Source: Vespa crabro (Eukaryota > Arthropoda > Insecta > Hymenoptera > Vespidae). Taken from it: DNA of 64,000 nucleotides. The stretch spans positions 4,490,996 to 4,554,995 of the forward strand of contig NC_060969.1 in NCBI RefSeq assembly GCF_910589235.1. The letters run 5' to 3'. The position numbers were made by a program, and so were the translations under genes. The number at the start of each line of letters is the position of its first letter. The stretch's first letter is position 1. Of the stretch, positions 10,443 through 24,800 are shown piece after piece. Below the pieces are notes generated by a model, which saw only the letters and a program-made list of their open reading frames with translations, had not been told where the DNA came from and did no database searches.

Positions 10443-13400
10443 ATGGAATCGAGCAATGAGCAAGCATCAGGAATTGTCGAGGCAAATCTCAACAATGAAC
10501 AAGAGCACAATGATGAGGGCATGGAAGAAACGGAGGATTATAGTTTCGATGGAGAAGAATATCGGCACTTCGTACCGCGAGGAAGAGGTAGCTTCAGGTG
10601 CGTCGTTCTTGTTTACTCCTGGATTAATTTTTTATTTTTTGTTCTGGGTAGAATTTTATTTATTTAATTAGGATTAGGTTACAATTTTCTTTAGCAAAAT
10701 CGTCGACCGATTTTTTTTTGTATGATTGACAAAGAAGAACAACAAACATTGTGTCGCGTGTTTAAGACGATCACATCAAGAACATCGTTTTTCAATGGTA
10801 TTACGATGAAGTAACAAAATGCAATTTCATGCAATAAATGTAATTTTACAAGATCAACATTAATCGTCCAAGGTGAAAGGTTTTGTACCTTCCATTTATT
10901 TCAGTGCCAAAATTCGACGTTAACAATTATGAGTTGGAGATGTAGAGTTTTTATGCAGATTGAAGTATCCAAATTTCGTACGTGGACATTCCAAGTCATG
11001 GCTTAGATTAGTTATTAAAGATAGCTCAAGTGTATAAAAATAATTTAAGGGGTCGTGGCAGAGGTGGTTTTGATTTCCCGATGAGAGGCGGTCCTCCAAG
11101 GTTTCGAGGCAGAGGCTTTGGTCCAAGGGGTCCGATGTTCCGTGGGGCTAACAATGGATATCCGTTTGAGGGTCCACCACGACCAAACTGTCCACCTGGT
11201 CCAGCTGGTCCACGTTTTAGAGGGCCTCCACCATTTGATCCAAGCTGGGGACCTATGGGACCACCTAACATAATGGGACCACCAAATCTTATGGGACCAC
11301 CAGGAATGGTAAAGAATATTTTTTTTTTTTTATATATATATGTATGTGTATATATACAATGTATGTAGGAACAATGTTTATATCATGATGAGTCTTCTGA
11401 GATATCTGTGTTTTCTTTACTGATATATTCAGTAAAATATGTTTAGAAAATTATATAATAAATTATTATAAAACTCAATGCATTCTGGTAAAAGCAAAGC
11501 AGATGGGAAACATTGTATGAGAGTAAACAACTGGAAGAATATCGGTATTTGTTAAAATTTATGTCATTTGTACTTCCCTTATTTCCCTTACAAAAATCAA
11601 TCTATAATATTGAAATGGCTTTACAAAAGAACATTCCTTATGATAGTTCTTTTCTTTTTTGCCTGGTATCCCTTTGTCTATTACATGTGTTAATAGCCAC
11701 CACCGCATATGATGAATGGTCCCATTGGGACAGGACCGGGACCGTATGGGCCACCTCCTGGAATGGGACCACCCAATATGAATAGCGTAAGCTAGTCATA
11801 AGTGTAATAGCAGAAGTATAATGTGTAGTATAACAAAAGCAATTGCAAGGTGTGTAACAGATTCCAGGTCAACAACAAAACCAGCAGCAACAGAGTCAAC
11901 CACAAGCAAACATTCCAGGACTTGATCTTAATGGAGAAGTTTGGGTAGAAACTAAAACACCAGATGGGAAGTCATATTATTATAATATTCGATCTAGAGA
12001 GACAACATGGACAAAGCCTGAAGGATCAAATGTAAAAGTCATGGTGCAAGATCAGGTCAGTAATTTTTATAGAATAATAAAATAATAATTTTATTATTTC
12101 TAAGATATTTTGATATGTGATAATTATGATTTTATGTTTACTACATTAGCTAGAACAATTAGTGCATGGGGCATCAAAGCAAACAGCCCGTGCTACCACT
12201 CCTACTTCCACACCTACTACTCCAACACAAGTTAATGAAAATAGAGTATCTCAAAGTAATGAACAGTCCTCCTCTAATAATGCAGATGCATTGAATCAGA
12301 TGAGTACTGCACCTCCAGGTACAGGACCACCACCTTCTCTGAATGATGCTCCAGATGTCAGTACACAAGCATCAGATTCAAATCAAACTAATGGTAATAA
12401 AATCTCTTTTATATTATTATTTATTCCAATGATTCATCTATATATATATTGTGTCACTTTATAAATTTTAAAATATATTTTTTATATGAAAGGATCAGTA
12501 CCTGCAACAGTTGCAAATGCACCAACGATAAATACATCAACTATAAATACGAATATAATGCAGCCACCACCAAATATGATGCCAATGCAACATAGAATGC
12601 CCAATCAGTTTGGTGGTCCAATTCCAACTCAATTTGGTACAGCTCCATTTGGCATGCCACCACCAGGATTTCAACCATTTGGTGGTTATGGTCCACCACA
12701 GACAAATTGGGGTATATTAGAGAAATATTTCTAACTAAAGTTTTATGTGTGATTGAACATAGAAAGTATTGTATAATTTGTTATTATTAGGTATGCCACA
12801 AATGCCACATGGTGTAATGGCTTCCCAAGCTCCTGCCGAAGATCCAGCTATATTAGCACAACTTGATTCTGAATTAGTTGCATCAGCCATGATTTGGACA
12901 GAGCACCGTGCTCCAGATGGTAGACTATATTATTATAATAGTAAAGCAGGAGAATCTGTGTGGGAAAAACCACAGGCATTGAAAGATTTAGAAAGTGAGT
13001 TAAAAATAAACAATACAATTAATTCGTGCTGTTAGTTTATAATTAATACTTTAGAAATTATTAATTTAAGATTGTTATGCAATGTAATATTTACGAAGAC
13101 ATTATTTTCTTCAAACATTATAATAGATGCAAAATTAGCACTTCGACAAAAAGCAGAAGAGGTATCAACTACCACTCCTACCACTACTGCAACTACCTCC
13201 AGTACCAGTAATAATAAAAGCCCTTCTGAAGTTAATAAGCAAGAAGTAAAACAAGAGAGTACTCATGATACCAAAGATAATGCAAAAGAAACTGAAGCTA
13301 AACCCAAGAAAGAAGAGACATCTTCGAAGGAAGCAGTTAAACCTCAGGATAAATCTAGACCAATATCCAGTACACCTGTACCAGGAACACCATGGCATGT

Positions 13401-15127
13401 TTAAAACAATCTTTAATATAATATTATGGTAATACACTATTTAATAATATATATTTATTTATTTAGGTGTGTCGTATGGACTGGTGATGGACGTGTCTTT
13501 TTTTATAATCCCTCGTCAAGAATTTCTGTATGGGAAAGACCAGATGACCTTATTGGCCGTCAAGACGTGGATAAGATGACATCTACGCCACCAGATGCAG
13601 TCGGAACACCAAAACCTATACGGCAGTCGGATACAAGTGAAAGTAGTGACGATGATCAACCAACTCCAGCTAAGAAAATTAAACAAGAAGAGCCTAAACG
13701 TATGTTGCATTTGAAATAATACTTCCTTAATGATTTGTGAATTAAATAGCATATAGTATCTATTTTTTTTTTTTCTTTTTTTTTTTTTTTATAAAGCTGC
13801 TACCGTAAAAGAGGAAGAGGACAAGGATGGTAAGAAAACGATCGACATTGGGAAGGAAGCAGCGATCGAAGCTGAAGTGAGAGCAGCGAGAGAAAGGGCG
13901 ATTGTTCCGCTTGAAACCAGGATTAAATCGTTTAGAGATATGCTTGCAGAGAAGGATGTAAGTTTTTTTTAGAATAATTCAACTATATAAATTTTTTATG
14001 CATATGTAAAAACTCTATTTATACTAATAAAATATACAATTGTATATTTAGGTATCGGCATTTAGCACATGGGAGAAAGAGCTTCATAAAATCGTGTTCG
14101 ATCCACGTTACTTGCTTTTAACGTCCAAAGAAAGGAAGCAGGTTTTTGAAAAGTATGTGAAGGAGAGAGCAGAGGAAGAAAGACGTGAAAAAAGAAATAA
14201 AATGAAAGAACGTAAAGAACAATTTCAAAAACTTTTGGAGGAAGCTAATCTTCATGGGAAGTATGTAAAATATATTCACATAAAAAAAAAAAAAGAAAAA
14301 AAAAAAGTATCGATAATAGAGTTGTACAAATATGTGTTTCAATTTGCAGATCATCATTTAGTGATTTTGCACAAAAGCATGGGCGTGACGAACGATTTAA
14401 GAATGTGGAAAAGATGCGTGAACGGGAAAGCCTCTTCAACGAGTATCTTCTGGAAGTCCGAAAAAGGGAAAAAGAGGAGAAAACCGCCAAGCGAGAGCAG
14501 GTATTCTTAATTTATTAAAATAATAATGATTTTACAGTGACGCAACAGCTACTTTTTAAACTTGTTGTTCGAAAACTTGCAGTTACTTTCAATATTTAAT
14601 ATTATAATAAAAAAGAAAAGAACTTACGTTTTCTTCACACAATCTGTTTATATAGATGCATTCAAAAGACTTTAATTTATAGTATATAAAACATGATGAC
14701 GAGTTAAACATAAGAATATTATTTTTATATAATGTTATGTTTTGATATTTCACGAAAAAATAATAATAAAAAAAAAAAAAAAAAAATAAAAATAAAAATA
14801 AAAAAAAAAATAAAAAAAAGGAAAAGAAAAGAAAAAAAATTAGAAAATTAAACAAAAACATTCAATTATAATTTAATTTATAATTTTCTGTTAAAATATT
14901 TTAAATGTATTCTCTTATACTCTACGTTTATCATGAATGCATCTTGATCTTCTATATTTATGGAAGAGCGATATAAACAGAGTATTTTGTTTAAGTTAAA
15001 TATCAATAAGATTCAATACTTTCGTTTCAGATATTTCAGTAAGATCTTCTAAGTTATATCTTTTAATTTTTCTTATAAAGTCATATTAAAAATAGTTTAT
15101 AAAGATCGAGTGAAAAAAAAAGCAAAA

Positions 15128-15159
<32 letters not shown>

Positions 15160-17039
15160 GAGAAAAAAAAAAGAAAACGAAAAATCTGTAATTGCAAAGT
15201 AAGATGCACTTACAAGAATTAGTACTTATTAGAATGCTGAATTTTGTTTAGATTCAGCATATATTTGTGCTTTGAAGAACTTCCATTAATTAAATTATCC
15301 AAAAAATATATATATATATATATTATTCCATTAGTTAGCAATGTTTAGCATTGATTACTGACGTAAGAAATAAATGATAGACAAGACACCATGATTGCTT
15401 TAGTTCGAAATATATAATGCGACTTCTTAAATAATTAATAATATATAGTTGATTAATTATATATTTAATGAAATATGTATTTTCAGATATAAATAATTAT
15501 TCTTTCAGGTTCCATAGGTATGTTATTATTTTGTTCCACTTGTATGATTACATATAAAATGAATTCCTAATATTTATGGCTGAAGAACACATACCAGGAG
15601 AAGTTTCTCTAATCATTCTCTACTCCAGTAGATTTGTTCGATAGAGAAAATTTTTGTAGCTCTAAGACGGGAGATGTAGAGAATAAAATCTTAGTATGTG
15701 ACGGTTCCTTATATACTTATGTGTTCTGAACTCTCCACTTCAGTCAGGAGGCAGGCAGGACAGGTTCCGTATGTGGAGTGGCTTGGTTCTGAAGCTGGTT
15801 GGTGGCATGGATGATGTCATCTACCATCCCCACCTACACTACGTGGCACAGTTGGCACACCCTCGCGCGCCGCATTCTTTACTCCAAACCAGAGTCATGA
15901 GAATGAACGAACTCGGTATTTGTATATTACTCGTAATCCTCGTTACTTCAAAAGATTAACTTTTCCCCAAAATTAAAAACAATATCGAAAGAGTTACATG
16001 ATGAGAATCGCAAGAGAGTTTTATCTCACAGGGTAGCTTTACTTGCAAATACTTTGATATGCATTATTTCGTTCTCGGGACTTAAAAAAGTTTATTATTT
16101 TGTCGGTATTAAAATTTGTATTCAATGTATCGAAGCAAGAATGAAATCTTATATTATTTATTCTTACATTTTTATTATCACCAAAAAATTTAACAATTTT
16201 GATTGCAGAGTATAGAAATCATTTGAAAGTTAATAGTTAATCGTTAATCGTTCTTGTATCGAAGCATTATAAGTCATGTGTTTGAATTAAGAAATAAAAA
16301 CTTTATGTACATATCTTAAAACTACATACATATATATGTATATATTACAGTGATATTTCACATATACATATATATATGCGTGTGTATTTTCTGTTTAATA
16401 ATTTTATTTACGATTTAAGTATTTTTATTATATCACGTAAATATACTTGTGCGAGAGAAAGGATTTAGACTTTATTAGAGTACAAAGTCACAGTGATAGA
16501 TCAAATTTTTGTAGTAACGTGGTATGATGGTTAAATGGGAATAATGGGGAGTATGCATTTGTATAATAGTAGATTTATGTTCTTTTATGAAAATAATGAT
16601 TAGATATGAAAGTAATAAAGGTGGACATTATAGGGTAGTTAGATTGTAGTTATCAAGTTGATTATGTAATATTAAATCTTTCTTCGTTGAAAATCAATGT
16701 GAAAAAAATAGGTTCCAACTCGTGGTATTAAAAGAAAAAAAAAAAAAACAAAAAAAAAAAAAAAAAAGAAAAGAAAAAAAGAAAAAAGAAAAAAAAATGA
16801 AAGAGAAAAACCTATAGAAATATTTCACAATTAAGAATTTTTTTCTTTAATTATTAGTAAAAAATATCATGAGAAAGAGGATAGTTACTATACGAAATTC
16901 CGAAGTCGTCCGTAAATTACGCAATGGGAATGACAGAGGGTAATAAATCATTTTTATGTTTTAGCAAGATAAAAAAAAATTAAGCTGGATTAATAATTAA
17001 GATGGAATCATTTATAAATATAGTTAGTTTTAAATATTA

Positions 17040-17076
<37 letters not shown>

Positions 17077-19633
17077 CGCCTACATACATACATACATATG
17101 TATATATATATGTATATATATATATATATATATATACATTCTCTTTCATATTTATTATTTAATAGAGAAAAAATTATATCAATTATTTTTATAGCAAGAA
17201 ATATAAAAAAGAAAAAGTTGTTAGTGCTACAATGCCACTATAAGATTGTAGAACTAATACTCTAAATACGGAACTTGAAGAAATAATTAAAAGGAAAGTA
17301 AGAATTAGAGTTAATAGCTCGTTTCGTAATTTGGACGGCTAAAAATTTCTGAAATCATACAAACTCGACAATAACTTACTAACATATTTTTTCTTTTCAG
17401 CAAGGGAAGGCGTTAAAAAACATATCCATATTTTAAAGCAAGTTGTCATTAAATCAAAACAAAATACTTTCTTTTCTTAGGAAACAGAGTTACATTAATT
17501 TCAGAGTTAATTTCGATTTCATGTATTTTGCTCTATTATGTATGAATGAATGTGTAAATATAAATGTTTTATATGTACAATATATAAAATTTGATGTATG
17601 TATATCTCTGTATGGAAGTGTATGTATATTTGTTTAATGACAGCTTGCTAAAAACTAATCATTTTTACAGCTTTAATGAGTATACTTTTTTTCAGCAGAA
17701 AACAGCATATTTCATAAAAAATTCCAACAAATAGAGCCCTTAAAGTTGTGATATCTCCTGACGCGAATGAATATTATTCAATATTTGTTCTACCCATTAC
17801 GAAATACACAATTTGAAAACCATAATACAAGGTTTGCAAGTTGAAATAGTTTGATCCACATTACAAATAATTACTTTACATGATATAATTATAAAGTGAT
17901 TGTAATGTGGTTATAAGCGTGTACTCATTGGTTGGAAATATTATTAAGCGTGCATGATAAATCCGAGCCAAAACAATTTACAATTATAATAAAGATTTGT
18001 AAAATAATAGTAAATAAGCAAAATTGTTGTTATTTCTCAATAATGACGATCTTATGATGAATGTATTTCAGGTGAAAAAGGAATTCATAGCAATGCTACG
18101 TGAGCACAAAGACATTGACAGACATTCGCACTGGAGTGACTGTAAGAAAAAATTGGAATCTGATTGGAGGTACAGAGTCGTAGAATCAGCAACCACTAGA
18201 GAAGATTGGTTTAGAGACTATATTCGTATTCTGAAGGAGGAAAGGAAAAAGGAAAAGGAGAAAGATAAAGATCATCGGCACAGAGATAAAGACCATCATA
18301 AATCAGAGAAGAAGGACAGGGATCGGAAGGATGTGGATAAGTATAAAGAAAAATCTAAGGACAAATCTGATAAGGATAATAAGGAAAAGAAACAGAAACG
18401 AACAGATACTGGAACTGAAGAAAATGGCAAGGAGAAAAAGGAAACTGTTGAGAAAGAAAGCGGAGAGTTAGAAGAAAGTGATGAAAAAAATACAAAAAAA
18501 GAAAATGATGTAAGTTCTCTATCGTCATTTTATATTTTTAATTATTGTTAACGTATTATATAATTATAACTTGCATTTTTATAGAAGGAAGAAGGTGATG
18601 ATCATTCCGATTCCGAGGAAGATCGCGAGAAACAAAAGCGAGAACGCGAAAGAAGGGCAGAGGCAAGTTTACGAGAAAGAGAAAGAGAGGTACAGAGAAC
18701 ATTGGCTACACATCTTCGAGATCGTGACAAAGAAAGACAGCATCATCGCCATACGGAAGCTGTTCAACATTTTAGTGCACTTCTTGCTGATCTGGTATGT
18801 ATCAAAAGTTTAATTTGAAATGAGCTAATTCAGATATAACATCTTTTAATAAAAATGTTTTTTTGAAATGCAGGTGAGAAACGGTGATCTTGCGTGGAGA
18901 GAAGCGAAACGACAATTGAGGAAGGATCATAGATGGGAATTAGCGGAGAGTTTAGATCGTGAAGAAAAGGAACGATTGTTTAATGAACATATCGAACAAC
19001 TTGGTCGAAAAAAGCGAGATAAATTTAGAGAGGTTTTAGATGAAGTAGGTGCTTCGACCGAACTAACAGCATCTTGGAGAGATATTAAAAAATTATTAAA
19101 AGATGATCCTAGATATATTAAATTCTCATCTAGTGATCGGGTACGTTGATGATAATAAAATTTAAGAATTATTTTTTAAGAATATGTATTAATTGTGTAT
19201 TGTATTCTATTTTTCTTCTTTTATATTTCTTCTTTTTTTTTTTATGAACAGAAATGTGAAAAAGAATTTAAAGAATATATAAAGGATAAACTTGTTGCGG
19301 CTAAAGCAGATTTCAGAGAACTCCTGCAGGTATGCAATGTTTTCTACGTTAACGTATTGAATATATTTAATTCCCATATTTCTATGTTTCTACTCATTTT
19401 TTTAGGAAACAAAGTTGATTACCGATAAGACGTACAAAAAGGTGCAAGAAAATAGTGCTTGCCTAGCCGAAATCGAAGAAATTTTGAGGAAGGATCGACG
19501 TTTTCTCGTATTAGAAGCGGCAGCTGCTGAACGAACGCGATTATTAATGGGATATTTGGAAGAATTAGCACGAAGAGGACCACCTCCACCTCCCACAGCA
19601 TCTGAACCATCAAGAAGACCAACCACGAAGTAA
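10443..19633 (+). CDS. TCERG1: TCERG1/CA150, transcription elongation regulator 1
   Basis: Seventeen exons give 1202 aa: 10443-10597, 11050-11308, 11697-11786, 11861-12055, 12150-12393, 12493-12711, 12791-12994, 13127-13394, 13467-13699, 13797-13957, 14052-14260, 14350-14500, 18072-18509, 18585-18794, 18874-19140, 19252-19329 and 19406-19633. The order is an acidic N-terminus, an RG/Pro/Gly-rich part, WW1 (about 190-222, ETKTPDGKSYYYN, TTWTKPE), a Gln/Pro/Met-rich linker, WW2 (about 422-452, YYYNSKAGESVWEKP), a Lys/Glu linker, WW3 (about 545-575, VFFYNP, VWERP), then a series of FF domains from about residue 676 (AFSTWEKEL). FF3 is followed by a long KEKDKDH-type charged stretch. The protein couples splicing factors (WW) to the phosphorylated RNA polymerase II CTD (FF) in the nucleus. 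Intron 8 appears to be GC-AG, and intron 12 is 3.6 kb. Confidence 0.93.
13395..13466 (+). other. TCERG1: GC-AG intron in TCERG1
   Basis: The exon ends ...GGAACACCATG and the intron begins GCATGT, then closes with ATTTAG before GTGTGTCGT. Joining TG to G restores the Trp of the family motif PGTPW-CVVWTGD. The nearby GT (13399) would put the next exon out of frame, with a stop after a few codons. The 72-bp intron is therefore best read as non-canonical. Confidence 0.7.
14501..18071 (+). other. Large TCERG1 intron 12
   Basis: A 3.57-kb intron in a gene whose other introns are mostly under 500 bp. It holds interrupted A-rich tracts (14757-14830, 15112-15180, 16733-16800), TA/TATG microsatellites (17041-17139) and one GC-richer island near 15700-15960. 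No protein-coding gene is convincing inside it. Confidence 0.7.
15702..15957 (+). other. GC-rich island inside TCERG1 intron 12
   Basis: About 190 bp (15735-15925) are roughly half G+C, in an intron that is otherwise about three-quarters A+T. The plus strand is open for 85 codons, including a Met at 15771. It contains a possible hairpin, GGTGGCATGG...CCATCCCCACC (about 15800-15834). It may be a cassette exon, a structured RNA or a conserved intronic enhancer. I cannot tell which. Confidence 0.35.
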
Positions 19634-21560
19634 ATATGATTAGATAATTTTTCTAAACAAACTATAAATATAAAAAAACAAAAAAAAAAAAGAAACAAAA
19701 ATCCATACAATGTGCAAATATGATATATTATTTTTATTTCAGTTAAAACATTTGAATCAACAAGTGAAAACATAATGTGGTGCCCAAAAAGAAAATGAGT
19801 TATTTGAATCTATTGCTATAGTTGGATTGAAGTACTTTACACGCAAGGTGATAATCGTATGTAATTATAGGTATCAATAAAATAACACCAATTCCACACA
19901 GTTAAACGTGTGCCGTGTTATACAGAGTACTAAGTTACAATCTGACTTATTCGTTGAGAATCATATAAGGCAAAAAAGTGTATTATGAAAATAAATACAT
20001 AGGTATTTATTACATTATCAGATTTAAGATCTATAGGATTGTCCGGTTTATAGTGCAAAATATGCTTTTATAATTCTTTTATATAAATTTTCATGTGTAA
20101 AGGCAAAACTTTAGAATGCATGAGATGAACACTCAACTCAGCTGTGTGCGTTTGAAATTGTGTAACTGATGATAATTTATTAATTATTTATGTTAGAAAA
20201 TAATTTCTTTAAAGAAACGTGTACCATAAGGCAATTTATGACAATCAGATGAGGTATATTTTTTAAACGCACGATTATAGAAGATCTTTCAAAAAGTTAA
20301 GTTATTTGAACCAGTTATACAAACACAGCGTAATAAATGTAAGTATATGATAAAAAAAAGATTAAAAAACAAAAAAAAAAAAAAGGAACCGACTAGAATA
20401 TAATCTGATGCTCTACGATAGTTCATATTCCTCTCCGTACTTGATGTTATAGGAATGCATTACATACTTGTCCTGTTAAATACGAAGATATTGAAAGTTT
20501 CCACGAACAATTGCTTCTGTATATTAATCATTATCAACAACTTAAACCAAGAAAGACAACAAGAATTTATATACAAAATTCATGAGTATGATAAATGAGA
20601 AATTGTAAAGCGTATAATACTCATTGTAGAGTTGTATCAAGAGCCAGTATATTGTTGTATTTTCTCAGTATACTCCATATAAAAATCTATATTATGAAAA
20701 TGATTTTATTTATATTTGTATTAGTTCAATTTTAGTTCTTTTATCTTTTCTTTTTCTTTCTTCTTTTTTTTTTCTTTTTTTTTCTTTTCTTTTTTCTTTT
20801 TTTTTCTTTTTTTATCAAATTTGACTTGTTAGCAATTTCCTTCGTCGATCGTAAAGAAAATTCTTTTTGAAGAAGATTGATCCACAAAAATCCCTTAATT
20901 CTTCTTACATGTTCTTGCTTCATTTATATCAATACAACATTGATCTCTATCCAAGGTTCTTCAAAAAAATGGTATTTATTTCTTGTAATTAACAATATTT
21001 TCTTTTTTGTCTTTTGTCATAATGTTAAACATAACATTTCTTTATTACAATATTAGATTAAATTTTATCGATCGAGAAAAGATCAAGAGATCACACGAGA
21101 TCGGGAGATATGAAGGAAGAAAAGAATGAAAGAAAAAAAGAAAGAAAAAGAGAGAAAGAGAGAGAGAGAGAGAATCTCGTTGGCCTCGAGGCGATCTCTT
21201 CTAAGAGGTGCGAGCGATTGGTGTGGTAGTCTACGGGGACAAAGTGAAAGTAAGATTTTGCTTTCTATTCGTTCTCTTAGCAGTGAGGGCCGTACCGTGG
21301 CCGCGATCGTATGTTTAGAGAACAATGTACGCGTTCGTTGTTACAAATACCTGAAAAAACAACAAAAGAAAAGAAGAAAAAAAAAAGGAAGAAAAGAAAT
21401 TATCTCATTTGCGAAACCAAAATTAACAGGCAGCCAAGCTGTGTGACTTCGTTCGCGGGATGTACTTAATCATGAAATTTACGTTGATTTTATATTGAAA
21501 ACGGGAGTGAACGAGATTTGAAAAAAATTGAAAAGATTTTAAGGGATTCAAGTTTGGCGG
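19634..21560. other. Intergenic region between TCERG1 and the SEA-domain gene
   Basis: The first several hundred bases are the likely TCERG1 3' UTR. A T/C-rich tract lies at 20746-20815. GA-rich sequence (about 21110-21175) and a GC-richer block (21176-21310) precede the next start codon and probably belong to that gene's promoter and 5' UTR. I see no gene here. Confidence 0.6.
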
Positions 21561-21815
21561 ATGATGAAAATGTCGCACCTAGCAATTCCACCATGCTTGT
21601 TCCTTCTTGTTGTCTTCTTTCTTGTCGGCACCTATTGTCAACAAGGTAAGCATATTTTAGTGATCTATGTTTATGGTGTTTCTATTTTTTCATTTAATTA
21701 TAAATTTTGTTACTATCGTTAAAAAGTTCCGGTTAATTTAATTATTGATCGATCAATCAATTATCCCGTTAATTATGTAAGCGTACATAGTTATCCTTTG
21801 AATAGAATTATAACG

Positions 21816-21851
<36 letters not shown>

Positions 21852-24800
21852 TAATCATAAATGGCGTTTTAAGTATGGTTCTGTGTTAAGAAATAACTCT
21901 CGAAGTTAGGTGCTCTCAAGGTTGGGAAAGTCTTAGCACATGCATTCTTTATGGCGAGTCGGATGAAGAAATGAATAAAGGCAAAGCGTGAACGAGATCT
22001 CTAGCAGCGAAAGTAAATGCATTTATATGCGTATACATATATACGTTAGGTGAGCGTGAAACATACCGATGAGAGAAAGAGAGAAAAAGAGAGAGAGAGA
22101 AAGAGAGAAAGAGAGAAAGAAAGAGGGAATCCATATTCTGTTTAAGAAAACAAAGGGTTTGAGTTCGTGAACACGTTTGGTGCAAGGAACGATCGACGAC
22201 CGGTCGAAGGACGATCGAAAGGAGAACGGTTATCGTTGTTAACTTATGTATATATATATATATATATAATTTCATTCTTTACGCATTGCACGATTCCTCG
22301 CTCCTTTTTTGTCTAAACCGTTCCGTTATAAATTCAAGTCCCCGATGTCTTCCGAAGTCGCGCTATCAAGTATTCCACTCGCGAGGAAATTAATTTTCTA
22401 GTCGACCAACTGAGGGGAAGAAAGTCGAGACAAGAATATTGCATATGCAATACAGATAATCTACTACTCGATCATGTTCAATTTCAATTTCCAATTTCTT
22501 CAATAGTTGCACGGTTACATAGTTCGATTACGTGTCTTCTACATTCGATACGTTCCGCTTTTATTATTTATTCCAACATGCTTATTATTATACATTGTAA
22601 GTAAGTATAGATATAATATGTAATAATATCTAATAATACAAGGCCATGGAACAATTCCTTTGAGTTATGAAAGCAAACGAGATTCAATTATATAGGATGA
22701 ACCAATTGGAAATTGATTGTTTGAAAATTTTTATAGTCGTCTAATATATTATCACCTATCTATATATTTATCTATATATATATAGATTAAATTAATGTTT
22801 TCTTTGAACCAAATTAGAGTAATCAAGAAAGTTACACGGTTCGTTATTCACGCGTATATGCGCAAGCAAGCATTAGAGTTTCTATGCGAGCATTGAAATC
22901 TCCATATCGCTCTCCTTCATACCATTCTCTGACGTCTATCTCGCGAGTAATATAATTGTGTTAGAACGTTTTTCAAAAGAATCCATTGAAATTCGTTTTG
23001 ATCGATAGATTATACTTTCGTAAAAGAATGGACATAGATATATCGAAATTGCAAAATGATATTTTTGCTCGATAACTTTTTCAAAAAAATTTCATTGAGC
23101 GATATGTAAATTTTGATACATATACATATATATAAAAAATATATATCACTCAATTAAATATTTATTACAAACAGATATTTATTATCTCGTTTGTATTTTC
23201 AGAAACTTCTCAGGCACGATACAAGTTCTCACAACTTATACCGACGAACTCGGTGTACGAACATCGAGAAAGTGGTGTGCCTTTGGAATGGGGTAAAAAA
23301 AATGATACATCATTGTTACTCCGTTCGCTCGAGGAAAATAACGTCATGGATATGTCACGATTGAATTCGAAGGAAAATACAGAAGAAGTAGAAGAAGAAG
23401 AAGAAGAAGAAGAAGAAGACGACGTAGCCGATGAGTGTGATTACGAAACCAATGCTAAATCGGAAATTTCTTCTGATTATATTAAAGAGCAATCGAAATG
23501 CAAACGACCGATACACGAACGTAATCCACTTTCAAATGTCGAGGGTCTTCACAATTCTAGGGATCACGAATACGACGAAAATCATTCGACGAATCAGTAT
23601 GATTCATATTATTATTACGAGGATTATGATAACAATAATCGATCGCAATATAAAACCGTAGGTAATGTGGTTTTAATTTATTATAATGATTCATTGATTG
23701 AGTTCAAATTATTTAAATAGATTCTTTTCCGTTCGCATTCTAATTTTTATCTCTATAGACGCAGAAACCGTCGATTATGCGGATTTCGAAACACACGACG
23801 TAACTACTGAAAAATTGACAGAATTGAATAATCATAAAAATCATCCTTTCATAGACGAAGAACTTATAAACGAGGACAAAGAAGAAGACGATTCGATCTC
23901 TAAAACAAATACAGATGCTAAAGAAGTGACCTCGATGGAGGGTAGCAATAAAAACTTTGCCTTTATGGAGCCACCGAAACTATTATCGTCATCGGATGAT
24001 TCTGATGAATTAGAAAGTCCGATCTTGATCGGTGAAGCTATTGTATCTGTAGTAACAACAAAAAGTGTCGTCAATGGAACGATTTCTATTCCAACGAGCA
24101 CACCAACACCAATGACTACTGAACAAGTAGCACCACCACCGTCATTGACCAAAGAAAAATCTATTGATGATCGAATATTAGAAAGTACTACGACTGAGGA
24201 TTCCAGGGTATTGGCTTTTGTACAAACTAGTCGTAGCGTAAATGGTGCACGTTTTCTACCATTTCCGGTGATAGACCGAGTCGTACGAATAAATAATGAT
24301 GCTGCAGCCATGACCCCAATAAAAAAAACATTTCCACCTCCAGAATCAACGGAAAGCATTATCGATAAACTTGACAGAGTGCAATCTGAATTATCAAGTG
24401 GTTTCCTTGTTGGTGGCTTTAGAACAGCTGGTAATGCATTGCAGTTGGATGTTTTAAATGATAGAGATCGTACAAGTCGTCGTAAATATGTTACATCTAC
24501 GAGCGGTAGTAGTACTACTACTACTAGCAAAACGCCTATTATTAGTAAATTTGTACCTAGAAGATATAACGACAAGAGATTTGATCGTACGAATGTTAAC
24601 AACTCTTCTGAAGGGTTCTTACATGATTCTGATTCCAATGGGATGATTACTAGTACGGCACGAGCGAAGATAGCCTTCAAGTTAGAAAATTATATTATTA
24701 TTATTATTATTTACGATGTTTTCTCCTATTCCTTTTTTTAAATTCATTGACGCGATAATTTATATATTTTAGATGGCCTTCTGGAAAAACTACAACACCA

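Noticed and set aside
13399..13400. GT donor for TCERG1 intron 8
   Set aside because: It puts the downstream WW domain out of frame and reaches a stop; the GC donor four bases earlier keeps the conserved sequence.
23841..24680. 279-codon minus-strand open frame
   Set aside because: Antisense shadow of exon 3 of the SEA-domain gene, whose frame has splice and signal-peptide support.
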